NCBI GenBank assembly: GCA_022769185.1
Contig: JALEKG010000093.1
Location: 1-48,756 of the forward strand
Length of the DNA stretch: 48,756 nucleotides
Source of the DNA: Dorea sp.
GTDB lineage: Bacteria > Bacillota > Clostridia > Lachnospirales > Lachnospiraceae
Reading direction: 5' to 3'
Positions 17,679 to 28,148 of this stretch are shown here, one piece after another; the stretch's first letter is position 1, and every line of letters begins with the position of its first letter. The notes beneath the pieces are model-generated. The model did not search any database and had not been told where the DNA came from. It worked only from the letters and a program-made list of their open reading frames with translations. Made by a program: the position numbers and the translations under genes.

Positions 17679-18725
17679 ATGATGATATTGGCAGAGGGAC
17701 TCAGCGATCGGAAGTTAAAAATTCTTCACGCAATCATTCAGAATTATCTGGAAACAGGTGAACCGGTCGGTTCCAGAACGATCTCAAAATACACAGATCT
17801 GAATTTAAGTTCCGCTACGATCCGTAACGAGATGGCAGATCTGGAAGAGATGGGATATATCATTCAGCCTCATACGTCAGCAGGACGTATCCCTTCGGAC
17901 AAAGGTTACAGACTCTATGTAGATATGCTGATGGAGGAGAAGGAACAGGAACTGAATGAGATGCAGGAACAGATGCTGGATAAGGCAGACAAGATGGAAC
18001 AGCTTCTGAAGCAGGCAGCGAAAGTTCTGGCGAACAGTACGAATTACGCAACGATGGTTTCTACTCCGATGCACAGTGCCAACCGGATCAAGTTCATTCA
18101 GCTGTCTATGGTAGATGAAGAACAGGTCATTGCAGTGATCGTATTGGGAGGCAATGTCATAAAGAACAAGATCATTGACATTGACGAGCCAATCAGTAAT
18201 GAGAATCTGCTGAAGCTGAATATGCTTCTGAATACGACACTGAATGGAATGTCTATTGAAGAGATTAACCTGGGGCTGATTGCCAGACTGAAAGAACAGG
18301 CCGGCATACACAGTGAGGTGGTTGGAAATGTGCTGGATGCAGTTGCGGATGCAATTCAGATTGATGAAGATATGCAGATCTATACCAGCGGCGCAACCAA
18401 CATTTTCAAATATCCGGAATTGAGTGATAAGCAGAGTGCTCAGGAAATCATCAGTGCATTTGAGGAAAAGCAGCAGCTGACAGAGCTGGTGACTCAGACA
18501 TTATCAAAAGATGATAATACCGGAATTCAGGTGTACATCGGTGATGAGACGCCAGTGCAGAACATGAAAGACTGCAGTGTAGTTACCGCAACTTATGAAT
18601 TAGGAGACGGTATGAAGGGAACGATAGGTATTATCGGACCAAAACGAATGGATTATGAACATGTATTAAAGTCTATGAAGCGGCTCCAGAGTGAACTGGA
18701 TCAGATGTTTCATAAGAATGAATAG
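17679..18725 (+). CDS. hrcA: Heat-inducible transcription repressor HrcA
   Basis: HrcA binds CIRCE elements and represses class I heat-shock genes, with GroEL as its usual folding partner. The 348-residue protein has the N-terminal winged helix (LSDRKLKILHAIIQNYLETGEPVGSRTI, shown in parts; SSATIRNEMADLEEMGYI as recognition region) and HTSAGRIPSDKGYRLYVD after it. The C-terminal part contains the GAF-like domain and ends with [25 protein letters not shown] precedes the ATG. It is the first gene of hrcA-grpE-dnaK-dnaJ and sits 26 bases after the CIRCE element. Confidence 0.96.
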   Translation: MMILAEGLSDRKLKILHAIIQNYLETGEPVGSRTISKYTDLNLSSATIRNEMADLEEMGYIIQPHTSAGRIPSDKGYRLYVDMLMEEKEQELNEMQEQMLDKADKMEQLLKQAAKVLANSTNYATMVSTPMHSANRIKFIQLSMVDEEQVIAVIVLGGNVIKNKIIDIDEPISNENLLKLNMLLNTTLNGMSIEEINLGLIARLKEQAGIHSEVVGNVLDAVADAIQIDEDMQIYTSGATNIFKYPELSDKQSAQEIISAFEEKQQLTELVTQTLSKDDNTGIQVYIGDETPVQNMKDCSVVTATYELGDGMKGTIGIIGPKRMDYEHVLKSMKRLQSELDQMFHKNE

Positions 18726-18741
18726 AAAGGTGGAATAACCC

Positions 18742-19443
18742 TTGGAAAATAACCAGGAGAAGAGCCAGGAAGAAATGGTAAAGGAAGCTGTGGAGGAAGC
18801 CAAGAAAGCAGCAGAAGCCGCAGAGGCAGTCAATCAGGATGCTGATGCAGAGGCTGAAGATGAAGAAGGAACTGAAGCAGAAAACGCGGAGGATGGAGAA
18901 GAAGCTGAATCAGCAGAAGGTGCTGATGCAGAGACTGAAGATTCCAAAGACGAAGCAAAAGAAAACGAAAAATCAGGTAAGAAATTATTTGGTAAAAAGA
19001 AAAAAGATAAAAAAGACGAGAAGATTGAAGAGCTTACAGATAAGCTTACTCGTCAGATGGCTGAGTTTGATAACTTCCGTAAACGTACAGAAAAGGAGAA
19101 ATCCCAGATGTATGAAGTTGGTGCGAAAGATATCATAGAAAAGATTCTTCCGATTGTGGACAGTTTTGAGAGAGGACTTGGTGCAGTCAAAGAAGAAGAC
19201 AAAGAAGATCCATTTATCCAGGGAATGGAAAAAGTATATAAGCAGTTTATAACGACCCTGGAGGGAATCGAGGTGAAACCTATCGAAGCGGTAGGGCAGC
19301 CATTCGATCCGAATTTCCATAATGCAGTGATGCATGTGGAGGATGAGAACCTGGGTGAAAATATCATCGCTGAAGAGTTCCAGAAAGGCTATATGTATCG
19401 TGACTCTGTAGTAAGGCACAGTATGGTAAAAGTAGCAAATTAA
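18742..19443 (+). CDS. grpE: GrpE nucleotide exchange factor
   Basis: GrpE releases ADP from DnaK. The 233-residue protein is longer than the usual 180-200 because of a low-complexity, very acidic and Ala/Glu-rich N-terminal region (about residues 1-85) ending in a lysine-rich patch (KKLFGKKKKDKKDEK). The conserved part follows: coiled coil with MAEFDNFRKRTEKEK, then VEVKPIEAVGQPFDPNFHNAVMH (in pieces) and the C-terminal beta domain ending DSVVRHSMVKVAN. The start appears to be TTG at 18742, eight bases behind AAGGTGG; no ATG is available nearby. It lies 16 bases after hrcA. Confidence 0.95.
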   Translation: MENNQEKSQEEMVKEAVEEAKKAAEAAEAVNQDADAEAEDEEGTEAENAEDGEEAESAEGADAETEDSKDEAKENEKSGKKLFGKKKKDKKDEKIEELTDKLTRQMAEFDNFRKRTEKEKSQMYEVGAKDIIEKILPIVDSFERGLGAVKEEDKEDPFIQGMEKVYKQFITTLEGIEVKPIEAVGQPFDPNFHNAVMHVEDENLGENIIAEEFQKGYMYRDSVVRHSMVKVAN

Positions 19444-19476
19444 ATTTGAACACTTAGTAAAAAAATATAATAGTAA

Positions 19477-21375
<1,899 letters not shown>

Positions 21376-21416
21376 ATCGGAAGCAGATGACGGAGATACC
21401 TGATGCGGAAGATGAT

Positions 21417-21450
21417 TCCGGGGAACCAGGAGCAGTCCTGGTCTCCCGGA
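21417..21450 (+). terminator. Hairpin between dnaK and dnaJ (partial terminator or processing site)
   Basis: TCCGGGGAACCAGGA at 21417-21431 pairs with TCCTGGTCTCCCGGA at 21436-21450 around a GCAG loop with a two-base internal mismatch. TTTCCTT follows, which is a poor T-tract. It probably acts as a leaky terminator or mRNA stabiliser, giving more dnaK than dnaJ message. Confidence 0.5.
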
Positions 21451-21489
21451 TTTCCTTATGTATATCAGATGATTAGAGAGGGATAAAAG

Positions 21490-22674
21490 ATGGCAGAAGC
21501 AAAAAGAGATTACTATGAAGTGCTTGGAGTCAGCAGAGACGCTGATGAAGCCACACTGAAAAAAGCATACAGACAGGTTGCAAAAAAATACCATCCAGAT
21601 ATGAATCCCGGTGACGCAGAAGCAGAAAAGAAGTTTAAAGAAGCTTCCGAAGCTTATGCTGTATTGAGTGATCCGGAAAAACGTCGTCAGTATGATCAGT
21701 TTGGTCATGCTGCATTTGAAGGTGGAGCAGGAGGAGCCGGCGGTTACGGTGGCTTTGATTTTAACGGTGCCGATTTTAGTGATATTTTTGGCGATATCTT
21801 TGGTGATTTATTTGGAGGAGGCAGAAGAGGCGGACGTGCAAACCAGGGCCCGATGAAAGGCATGAACATCCGCAAGAGTGTTAGAATAACCTTCGAGGAA
21901 GCCGTATTCGGATGTGAGAAAGAGCTGGAAGTTGTATTAAAAGATCCATGCCCGAAGTGTAATGGAACCGGAGCAAAACCGGGAACTTCACCGGAGACAT
22001 GTCCGAAATGTGGCGGTAAAGGTCAGGTTGTATATACACAGCAGTCTTTCTTTGGAACCGTACAGAATGTTCAGACCTGTCCGGATTGTCATGGAACTGG
22101 AAAGATCATCCGGGAGAAATGTCCGGACTGTGGCGGAACAGGATACGTTGCAAATAAAAAGAAAATAGCAGTAACGATTCCGGCAGGTATTGATGACGGA
22201 CAGAGTGTACGTATCCGTGAAAAAGGTGAGCCGGGAACAAATGGCGGGCCAAGAGGAGACCTGCTGGTAGAAGTGTCAGTATCCAGACATCCAATCTTCC
22301 AGCGTCAGGATATGCATATCTTTTCAACTGTACCAATTACGTTTGCACAGGCTGCGCTGGGAGCGGATATCCGCATAAAGACTGTAGATGGTGAAGTAAT
22401 CTATACAGTGAAGCCGGGAACGAAGACAGATACGAAAGTACGCCTGAAAGGAAAAGGCGTTCCATCTGTCAGAAATTCTCAAGTCAGAGGAGATCATTAT
22501 GTAACATTGGTGATCCAGACACCTGAGCATTTAAGCCATGAAGCAAAAGAAGCGCTTCGAAGATTTGATGAATTATCTGGCAATTCTCTCGGAGAAGCGG
22601 CGAATGATCCTAAGACAGGAAAGAAGAAAAAAGGATTTATGGAAAAAGTAAAAGAGGCCTTTGATGATGAGTAG
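21490..22674 (+). CDS. dnaJ: Chaperone DnaJ (Hsp40, type I)
   Basis: The DnaK co-chaperone, 394 residues, of full type I layout. The J domain (1-70) has the HPD motif in [16 protein letters not shown] Gly/Phe-rich region follows (about 75-120). The zinc domain has four CxxCxGxG motifs: [24 protein letters not shown] and CPDCGGTG. The C-terminal substrate-binding domains follow. GAGAGGGAT lies before the ATG. It is the last gene of the heat-shock operon and its final codons form part of the terminator. Confidence 0.97.
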   Translation: MAEAKRDYYEVLGVSRDADEATLKKAYRQVAKKYHPDMNPGDAEAEKKFKEASEAYAVLSDPEKRRQYDQFGHAAFEGGAGGAGGYGGFDFNGADFSDIFGDIFGDLFGGGRRGGRANQGPMKGMNIRKSVRITFEEAVFGCEKELEVVLKDPCPKCNGTGAKPGTSPETCPKCGGKGQVVYTQQSFFGTVQNVQTCPDCHGTGKIIREKCPDCGGTGYVANKKKIAVTIPAGIDDGQSVRIREKGEPGTNGGPRGDLLVEVSVSRHPIFQRQDMHIFSTVPITFAQAALGADIRIKTVDGEVIYTVKPGTKTDTKVRLKGKGVPSVRNSQVRGDHYVTLVIQTPEHLSHEAKEALRRFDELSGNSLGEAANDPKTGKKKKGFMEKVKEAFDDE

Positions 22675-22691
22675 TCATCAAGGGCCTTTTT
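22656..22691 (+). terminator. Intrinsic terminator of the heat-shock operon
   Basis: GGCCTTTGATGA at 22656-22667 pairs with TCATCAAGGGCC at 22675-22686 with one wobble, followed by five T. The left arm lies inside the dnaJ coding sequence and the stop codon is in the loop. Confidence 0.88.
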
Positions 22692-22741
22692 CAAGTGCGT
22701 TTTTATAGTTAGGTTTCTGCTGGCTTTACTTGATTTGTTAC

Positions 22742-22770
22742 TTGTAGTATAAAGTTTTGCCGTTTATAAT
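22742..22770 (+). promoter_or_regulatory. Promoter of the glgX-like gene
   Basis: TTGTAG at 22742-22747 and a perfect TATAAT at 22765-22770 are separated by 17 bases, about 120 bases before the start codon. Nothing else is recognised in 22692-22891. Confidence 0.6.
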
Positions 22771-22891
22771 GGTAGGTGCATGAAAGACAATTCTGGAAAT
22801 ATTTTGGAAAAGCTGGAACTAAGAGACCGGACACAACTTGCGGTTTATTATCTGAAAACCGGAAAATAGAAAACGGGGAAAAGGAGAGCAG

Positions 22892-25042
22892 ATGAAAAGA
22901 GCAGAAAAAGAACTGGAAAAGGCACAGAGCAGGAGAGAATATATTTCGGAGATGACAGAGATGTTGCCGTTTCACAGTGAGATTCAGCATATGGAACCGC
23001 TGGACCGGGTCAATGGATTTGATGTGCGGCCTGGATTCTATACATTTGCAGGGGCAACGCCAATCCCGAATGGCGTCTGTTTTACTGTGCAGTCACAGGG
23101 GGCAGTTTCCTGCGAACTTTTGCTGTATCACAGGAAGGAGTCAGAGCCTTACGCTGTGATCCCATTTCCGAAAAATTACAAGATCGGGCATGTTTACTCA
23201 ATGATTGTATTCGGATTGAATGTGGAAGAATTCGAATATGCGTACCGCCTGGACGGACCGTATCATCCGGAAAAGGGCCTTCTGTTTGATCGGAACCATG
23301 TTCTGCTGGATCCATATGCGAAGGCGGTGACCGGACAAAGCACCTGGGGAAAAAAGGTCAGTGAAAATGGATATCGTGCCAGAGTGGTTAGAAATAATTT
23401 TTATTGGGGAACAGAAAATTGGCCGAAGATTCCGATGGAAGATCTGATTATTTATGAAATGCATGTCCGTGGATTTACCAAGATGGCAAAAGATGTAAAG
23501 GCTCCGGGAACTTTTGAGGGAATCCGGGAAAAGATCCCATATCTGAAGGATCTCGGAGTAAATGCGATTGAACTGATGCCAATCTTTGAATTTGATGAAT
23601 TGAGTGAAAAGCGGGAAGTAAATGGAAAAGAGCTTTTGAATTACTGGGGATACAATACAGTAAGCTTTTTTGCGCCGAATACCAGTTATACTTCTGCGGT
23701 AGAATATAACCGCGAGGGTATGGAATTCAAACAGCTGGTAAAGTCGCTGCATGAAAATGGGATTGAAGTGATCCTGGATGTGGTATTTAATCATACTGCA
23801 GAAGGAAATGAAGAAGGACCGTTTATTTCCTTTAAAGGTTTTGACAATAATGTCTACTATATGCTGACACCGGATGGAAAGTATTACAACTTTAGCGGGT
23901 GCGGAAATACCATGAATTGTAACCATCCGATCGTGCAGAGGATGATTATTGACTGTCTGCGTTACTGGGTTACGACTTACCGGGTGGATGGATTCCGGTT
24001 TGACCTGGCATCGATCCTTGGGAGGAATGAAGATGGGTCTCCGATGGAGAAACCACCGCTTCTTCGTGCACTTGCCCAGGATCCGATCCTGGGTGATACT
24101 AAGCTGATTGCAGAAGCGTGGGATGCAGGGGGATTGTATCAGGTGGGAAATTTTCCGGCTTTTAAACGCTGGTCAGAGTGGAACGGAAGATACCGGGATG
24201 ATATGCGGGAGTTTTTAAAAGGTGGTCTGTGGTGCGCAAAAGGCGCGGCCCAGAGACTGATCGGATCTCCAGATATCTATAATCCGGAAATCCGCGGCAG
24301 GAATGCGTCGATTAATTTTATTACCTGTCATGACGGATTTACATTATATGATCTGTATTCTTATAATGAGAAACATAATGAAGCCAATGGCTGGAACAAT
24401 ATGGACGGAAGTAATGATAACCGCAGCTGGAACTGCGGGGTAGAGGGAGAGACGAAAGATCCTGAGGTCCTACATCTAAGGCACCGGATGATTAAAAATG
24501 CCTGTACGGTACTTTTGACCAGTAAAGGGACGCCTATGATTCTTGCAGGGGATGAGTTTGGAAATACGCAGTTTGGAAATAATAATCCTTATTGTCAGGA
24601 TAATGAGATTTCCTGGCTTGACTGGAGCCTGATGGAAAAGAATGAAGATATCTATCGGTTTTTCCGGTATCTGATTCATTTCCGCAAAAGACATCCTGCT
24701 ATCTGCGGAACCTGTGAAAGAGCTGTATGTGGTTTGCCGGGAGTGAGTATTCATGGAGAACATCCTTGGGAAGAATTACCGGACGGAGAAGCGAAGATCG
24801 TTGCTGCAATGATGGCAGGACATGATGAAAAACGTGGAAGAGATGATATTGTTTATATAGTGATCAATGCATATTGGGAGATGATGGTGGTTCATCTGCC
24901 AGAACTTCCGGATGATAAGCATTGGGCAATTGAAATCAATACCGGAGAAGAAGGGATTGGTTATCATGAAATGCCGGTAAAACTAGAACAGAATCAGATC
25001 TATATCGGAGAAAGATCGGTGATGGTGCTGATCGCTGTGTAA
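22892..25042 (+). CDS. glgX: GlgX-type glycogen debranching enzyme / isoamylase (GH13)
   Basis: This enzyme should hydrolyse alpha-1,6 branch links in glycogen or limit dextrins in the cytosol. The 716-residue protein has an N-terminal CBM48-like domain (about 35-150) and a GH13 TIM barrel. Catalytic regions are DGFRFDLASILGR with the nucleophile Asp (about residue 370), LIAEAWDAGG with the acid/base Glu (about 406) and FITCHDGFTLYD with the transition-state Asp (about 480). GMEFKQLVKSLHENGIEVIL followed by DVVFNHTAEG is region I. The sequence matches the GlgX/TreX group better than pullulanase. AAGGAG precedes the ATG. A branching enzyme gene lies at 44277 in this window, so both branching and debranching are encoded nearby. 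Confidence 0.88.
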   Translation: MKRAEKELEKAQSRREYISEMTEMLPFHSEIQHMEPLDRVNGFDVRPGFYTFAGATPIPNGVCFTVQSQGAVSCELLLYHRKESEPYAVIPFPKNYKIGHVYSMIVFGLNVEEFEYAYRLDGPYHPEKGLLFDRNHVLLDPYAKAVTGQSTWGKKVSENGYRARVVRNNFYWGTENWPKIPMEDLIIYEMHVRGFTKMAKDVKAPGTFEGIREKIPYLKDLGVNAIELMPIFEFDELSEKREVNGKELLNYWGYNTVSFFAPNTSYTSAVEYNREGMEFKQLVKSLHENGIEVILDVVFNHTAEGNEEGPFISFKGFDNNVYYMLTPDGKYYNFSGCGNTMNCNHPIVQRMIIDCLRYWVTTYRVDGFRFDLASILGRNEDGSPMEKPPLLRALAQDPILGDTKLIAEAWDAGGLYQVGNFPAFKRWSEWNGRYRDDMREFLKGGLWCAKGAAQRLIGSPDIYNPEIRGRNASINFITCHDGFTLYDLYSYNEKHNEANGWNNMDGSNDNRSWNCGVEGETKDPEVLHLRHRMIKNACTVLLTSKGTPMILAGDEFGNTQFGNNNPYCQDNEISWLDWSLMEKNEDIYRFFRYLIHFRKRHPAICGTCERAVCGLPGVSIHGEHPWEELPDGEAKIVAAMMAGHDEKRGRDDIVYIVINAYWEMMVVHLPELPDDKHWAIEINTGEEGIGYHEMPVKLEQNQIYIGERSVMVLIAV

Positions 25043-25058
25043 AAAAAGGAGTGGGAAA

Positions 25059-26441
25059 ATGACAGATCTGAATATCAACTGGAAAGGATTTTACCGCAGT
25101 GTATTCGCATTGGTGATTCCGATGGCAATACAGAATCTGATCAATGTCGGAGTAACAGCGGCAGATGTAGTGATGCTGGGGAAAGTAGGAGAGAAAGTAT
25201 TATCCGGGGCGTCTCTGGCCGGACAGGTCCAGTTTATTATGACGTTGATTTTTTATGGTATCACTTCTGGGGCGACGGTCCTGACAGCACAGTACTGGGG
25301 AAAGAAAGATACCCGGACGATTGAAAGGGTCATGGGAATGGGACTTTCGGCAGGGCTTGTGACAGCATGCTTCTTTGCAGTAGCTGCGATCGGGATTCCT
25401 CAGGTCTTGATGAAGATCTATACTTCCGATCCGGAGGTCATTGCGGAAGGAGTAAAATACCTGAGAATTGTCGGGCTTTCTTATTTATTCATGGCGGTAA
25501 CGCAAGTATACCTGAATATTATGAGAAGTATCGAACGAGTGGTGGTTGCCACGGTAGTTTATGCTGTTTCATTGCTGGTAAATATCGTCATTAATGCTGT
25601 CCTTATTTTCGGCCTTTGCGGGTTCCCGGTCCTGGGAATCAGAGGAGCGGCGATCGGGACTTTATGTGCCAGATTTTTAGAAACCGCTATGGTGTTGTTT
25701 TATGCATTATTCAAAAATCATGTAGTGCGCATTCGTCCGGTGGATTTGGTGAAGATAGATCGTCTGCTATTGAAAGATTATATAACATATGCAATGCCGG
25801 TGGTGCTAAATGAATTGATGTGGGGGCTTGGTAGTTCTGCGAATACAGCAGTGATCGGACATCTTGGAAGTGCGGCTGTGGCGGCAAATTCTGTAGCACA
25901 GGTGGCAAGACAGCTGGCAACAGTTATGGCTTTCGGTGTTTCCAATGCAACGGCAATATATCTTGGAAAAACAATCGGAGAACAGAAACTGGATCATGCA
26001 AAAGCTTACGCAAAACGTTTTATCTGGCTGAGTCTGATTCTTGGAAGTGTGGGGGCAGTGATGATCCTGATCGCAGCACCGATCGCCAATGCAAGCCTTG
26101 CGCTGACCGGCCAGGCCAAAGAATATCTCTATTTTATGTTCTTTGTGATGTCTTATTTTACGATTGCCCAGTCTCTGAATACGACGATGGTAGTCGGAAT
26201 CTTCCGCTCTGGAGGAGATACCCGGTTTGGTCTCATCATGGATGTATCCACGATGTGGGGATTTTCCATTCTTCTGGGAGCAGTGGCGGCGTTTATACTC
26301 CACTTAGATGTGCCAGTGGTATATGTATTATTAATGAGTGATGAATTGATAAAAGTACCAATTACGGTTAAGAGATATTTAAGCTATAAGTGGCTTCGGG
26401 ATGTGACCAGAGAAAGAGAAGAATTAGCAGCCGTGATCTGA
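25059..26441 (+). CDS. MATE-family efflux transporter
   Basis: The 460-residue membrane protein has about twelve hydrophobic segments in two halves, with the typical MATE start VIPMAIQNLINVGVTAADVV and SGATVLTAQYWGKKD. It belongs to a different subgroup from the MATE protein at 12622, with only the general fold in common. The substrate is unknown. AAAGGAG precedes the ATG, and it begins 16 bases after the glgX-like gene, so the two are probably co-transcribed, though no functional link is obvious. Confidence 0.9.
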   Translation: MTDLNINWKGFYRSVFALVIPMAIQNLINVGVTAADVVMLGKVGEKVLSGASLAGQVQFIMTLIFYGITSGATVLTAQYWGKKDTRTIERVMGMGLSAGLVTACFFAVAAIGIPQVLMKIYTSDPEVIAEGVKYLRIVGLSYLFMAVTQVYLNIMRSIERVVVATVVYAVSLLVNIVINAVLIFGLCGFPVLGIRGAAIGTLCARFLETAMVLFYALFKNHVVRIRPVDLVKIDRLLLKDYITYAMPVVLNELMWGLGSSANTAVIGHLGSAAVAANSVAQVARQLATVMAFGVSNATAIYLGKTIGEQKLDHAKAYAKRFIWLSLILGSVGAVMILIAAPIANASLALTGQAKEYLYFMFFVMSYFTIAQSLNTTMVVGIFRSGGDTRFGLIMDVSTMWGFSILLGAVAAFILHLDVPVVYVLLMSDELIKVPITVKRYLSYKWLRDVTREREELAAVI

Positions 26442-26471
26442 TAGATTATATGGATAGACTAAAAAAAGCTA

Positions 26472-26501
26472 TTGATAACCTTGTAGTGAAGGTAGTACAA
26501 T
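26472..26501 (+). promoter_or_regulatory. Promoter of the ridA-mrp pair
   Basis: TTGATA at 26472-26477 and TACAAT at 26496-26501 are separated by 18 bases, about 100 bases before the RidA start codon. Confidence 0.6.
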
Positions 26502-26542
26502 GTAAATCGGTGGAAAAACTGGTTTTAAACAGTGGAATGATC

Positions 26543-26564
26543 TGTACAACGTATGCATTGTACA
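26543..26564. promoter_or_regulatory. Inverted repeat in the ridA leader
   Basis: TGTACAA at 26543-26549 and TTGTACA at 26558-26564 form a perfect dyad with an 8-base spacer, between the promoter and the RidA start. It could be an operator for an unknown dimeric repressor or a small leader hairpin. Confidence 0.45.
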
Positions 26565-26598
26565 ATAATATTAGAGTTGGCAAAGGAGAGATCATATT

Positions 26599-26976
26599 AT
26601 GAAGATTGTAGCAACAGAAAAAGCACCAAAAGCGTTAGGCCCGTATTCTCAGGGATATGTACATAATGGCATTTTATATTCTGCAGGACAGATCCCGATC
26701 AATCCAGAAGTAGATGCAGTGGAAGCTGAGACAATTGAAGCTCAGACAGAGCAGGTATGCAAGAATCTGGGAGAAGTGCTGAAAGCAGCAGGGACTTCGT
26801 TTGATAAAGTATTGAAGACCACTTGCTTCCTGGCAGATATGGGGGATTTTGCAGCGTTTAATGAAGTATATGCAAAATATTTTACATCCAAACCGGCAAG
26901 AAGCTGTGTCGCAGTTAAGACATTGCCGAAGGGTGTAAGATGCGAAGTAGAATTAATTGCAGTCGTAGAAGATTAA
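26599..26976 (+). CDS. ridA: RidA family enamine/imine deaminase
   Basis: RidA hydrolyses reactive enamines and imines made by PLP enzymes such as threonine dehydratase. The 125-residue protein is of normal length with KAPKALGPYSQGYVHNGILY at the start, then SAGQIP, and the C-terminal signature ARSCVAVKTLPKGVRCEVEL. The latter carries the conserved Arg-x-x-x-Glu needed for activity in the RidA subgroup. The protein forms trimers in the cytosol in known cases. AAAGGAGAG precedes the ATG. The mrp gene follows 21 bases later. Confidence 0.93.
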   Translation: MKIVATEKAPKALGPYSQGYVHNGILYSAGQIPINPEVDAVEAETIEAQTEQVCKNLGEVLKAAGTSFDKVLKTTCFLADMGDFAAFNEVYAKYFTSKPARSCVAVKTLPKGVRCEVELIAVVED

Positions 26977-26997
26977 AAAGAAAAGAGGGAAAGAACT

Positions 26998-27831
26998 ATG
27001 GCAGAAGAACAGAAGAATGGCTGCTCACCTTCTGATTGCGCAGGTTGTTCACATGCAGATTCCTGTGGAAGTAAGCCAAAGGATTTTAAGAAGCCGGCCA
27101 ATCAGTTATCACACATTAATAAAGTAATTGCAGTTGTCAGTGGCAAAGGTGGTGTAGGTAAGTCAATGGTGACGGCATCACTGGCCAGAATGATGAAGGA
27201 ACAGGGATTTTCAGTCGGAATTCTGGATGCAGATATTACAGGTCCGTCCATTCCAAAGATGTATGGAATCCATGAAAAAGCATCCGGAAATGGAGAAGTG
27301 ATCTTTCCATGTGAGGCAAAAGACGGTACTAAGATTATGTCTGTAAATCTCCTCCTTCCGAACGAATCAGATCCGGTCATCTGGAGAGGACCAGTCATTT
27401 CCGGTGTAGTAACACAGTTCTGGACAGATGTGGCATGGGGAGAACTGGATTATCTGTTCGTTGATATGCCGCCGGGAACCGGAGATGTTCCGCTGACTGT
27501 ATTCCAGTCCCTTCCGGTAGACGGAGTCGTGATCGTTACTTCACCGCAGGATCTGGTGCAGATGATCGTAAAGAAGGCTTACAATATGGCAGAGCAGATG
27601 AACATTCCAGTGCTCGGAATCGTAGAAAACTATAGTTATCTGGTATGTCCGGATTGTGGAAAGAAGATTTCTGTATTCGGAGAGAGCCATATTGATGAGG
27701 TGGCTGCAGAACTGGCAATTCCGGTATTAGGAAAAATGCCGATTGATGCAGGACTTGCAGAGGCAGTTGAGAATGAAAACTTCTCAGAGGTCAGCAATGA
27801 GTATCTTGCGGCAGCAGTGAATAAGATATAA
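26998..27831 (+). CDS. Mrp/ApbC-type iron-sulfur cluster carrier ATPase
   Basis: A 277-residue P-loop ATPase of the Mrp/NBP35 family that carries [4Fe-4S] clusters to target proteins. It has the deviant Walker A VVSGKGGVGKSM, ILDADITGPSIPKMYG, and the C-terminal CxxC (LVCPDCGKKIS) that bridges the cluster in the dimer. An extra N-terminal cysteine cluster, C9-x4-C14-x2-C17-x5-C23, resembles NBP35-type proteins. NifH is a distant relative, but the Mrp-specific motifs argue strongly that this is not a nitrogenase reductase. It is followed by a terminator, which separates it from the large corrinoid operon. Confidence 0.92.
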   Translation: MAEEQKNGCSPSDCAGCSHADSCGSKPKDFKKPANQLSHINKVIAVVSGKGGVGKSMVTASLARMMKEQGFSVGILDADITGPSIPKMYGIHEKASGNGEVIFPCEAKDGTKIMSVNLLLPNESDPVIWRGPVISGVVTQFWTDVAWGELDYLFVDMPPGTGDVPLTVFQSLPVDGVVIVTSPQDLVQMIVKKAYNMAEQMNIPVLGIVENYSYLVCPDCGKKISVFGESHIDEVAAELAIPVLGKMPIDAGLAEAVENENFSEVSNEYLAAAVNKI

Positions 27832-27847
27832 TGGATTAAGATAAAAG

Positions 27848-27884
27848 AAAGGCACTGTATTCAGTAGAAGAATGCAGTGCCTTT
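27848..27884 (+). terminator. Terminator of the ridA-mrp transcript
   Basis: AAAGGCACTGTATTC at 27848-27862 pairs with GAATGCAGTGCCTTT at 27870-27884 (one wobble). The T-run is short (TTT). Confidence 0.75.
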
Positions 27885-27930
27885 ATAGAAAATATCTATA
27901 TACACATACAAAATATCAATTAGTAGTACT

Positions 27931-28020
27931 CTATAGTAGCATGGTAAAATGAAGTTAGGAGACCTGCTATATAGAAACGTTTTTTTGGTAGGGAGGAAAC
28001 AGTGGTTACACTGTTTTTTT
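27931..28020 (+). promoter_or_regulatory. Candidate attenuator/leader RNA ahead of the corrinoid operon
   Basis: The 317-base gap 27832-28148 holds, after the mrp terminator, two further structures. The first stem pairs 27931-27941 (CTATAGTAGCA) with 27965-27974 (TGCTATATAG), with one bulged G. The second is a classic intrinsic terminator: AAACAGTG at 27997-28004, GTTA loop, CACTGTTT at 28009-28016, and a T-run to 28020. Because the mrp transcript already has a terminator, this second one looks like premature termination of a leader RNA for the downstream operon, that is, a riboswitch or protein-controlled attenuator. No cobalamin riboswitch consensus was recognised. No strong promoter was found in the gap. 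Confidence 0.4.
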
Positions 28021-28148
28021 GCCTGCTTTTTTTGATTTTATGATGTGAGATGAAAATGATGAATCGATTTTCTTAGACAAGAAAAAAAAGCAAAAAAGTG
28101 GAAAGAAAATAACACTTCAGAATGTCAAAAAATAAGGAGGAAGACAGG

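Noticed and set aside
23198-23926. Minus-strand open frame of 242 codons inside the glgX-like gene
   Set aside because: It is a shadow of a strongly conserved GH13 gene and lacks translation signals.
26998-27831. Possible NifH-like reductase for the nitrogenase-like pair
   Set aside because: It is a P-loop ATPase related to NifH, but it has the Mrp/NBP35 motifs (N-terminal four-cysteine cluster and CPDC), pairs with ridA, and is cut off from the operon by a terminator.
27949-28036. Possible 28-codon leader peptide in the corrinoid leader
   Set aside because: There is no ribosome binding site before the ATG, and the frame runs through the terminator stem and T-run, which explains its Phe-rich end.
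27885-28148. Cobalamin riboswitch ahead of the corrinoid protein gene
   Set aside because: The conserved B12 box and core sequences were not found on the plus strand; only a stem and a terminator are visible.
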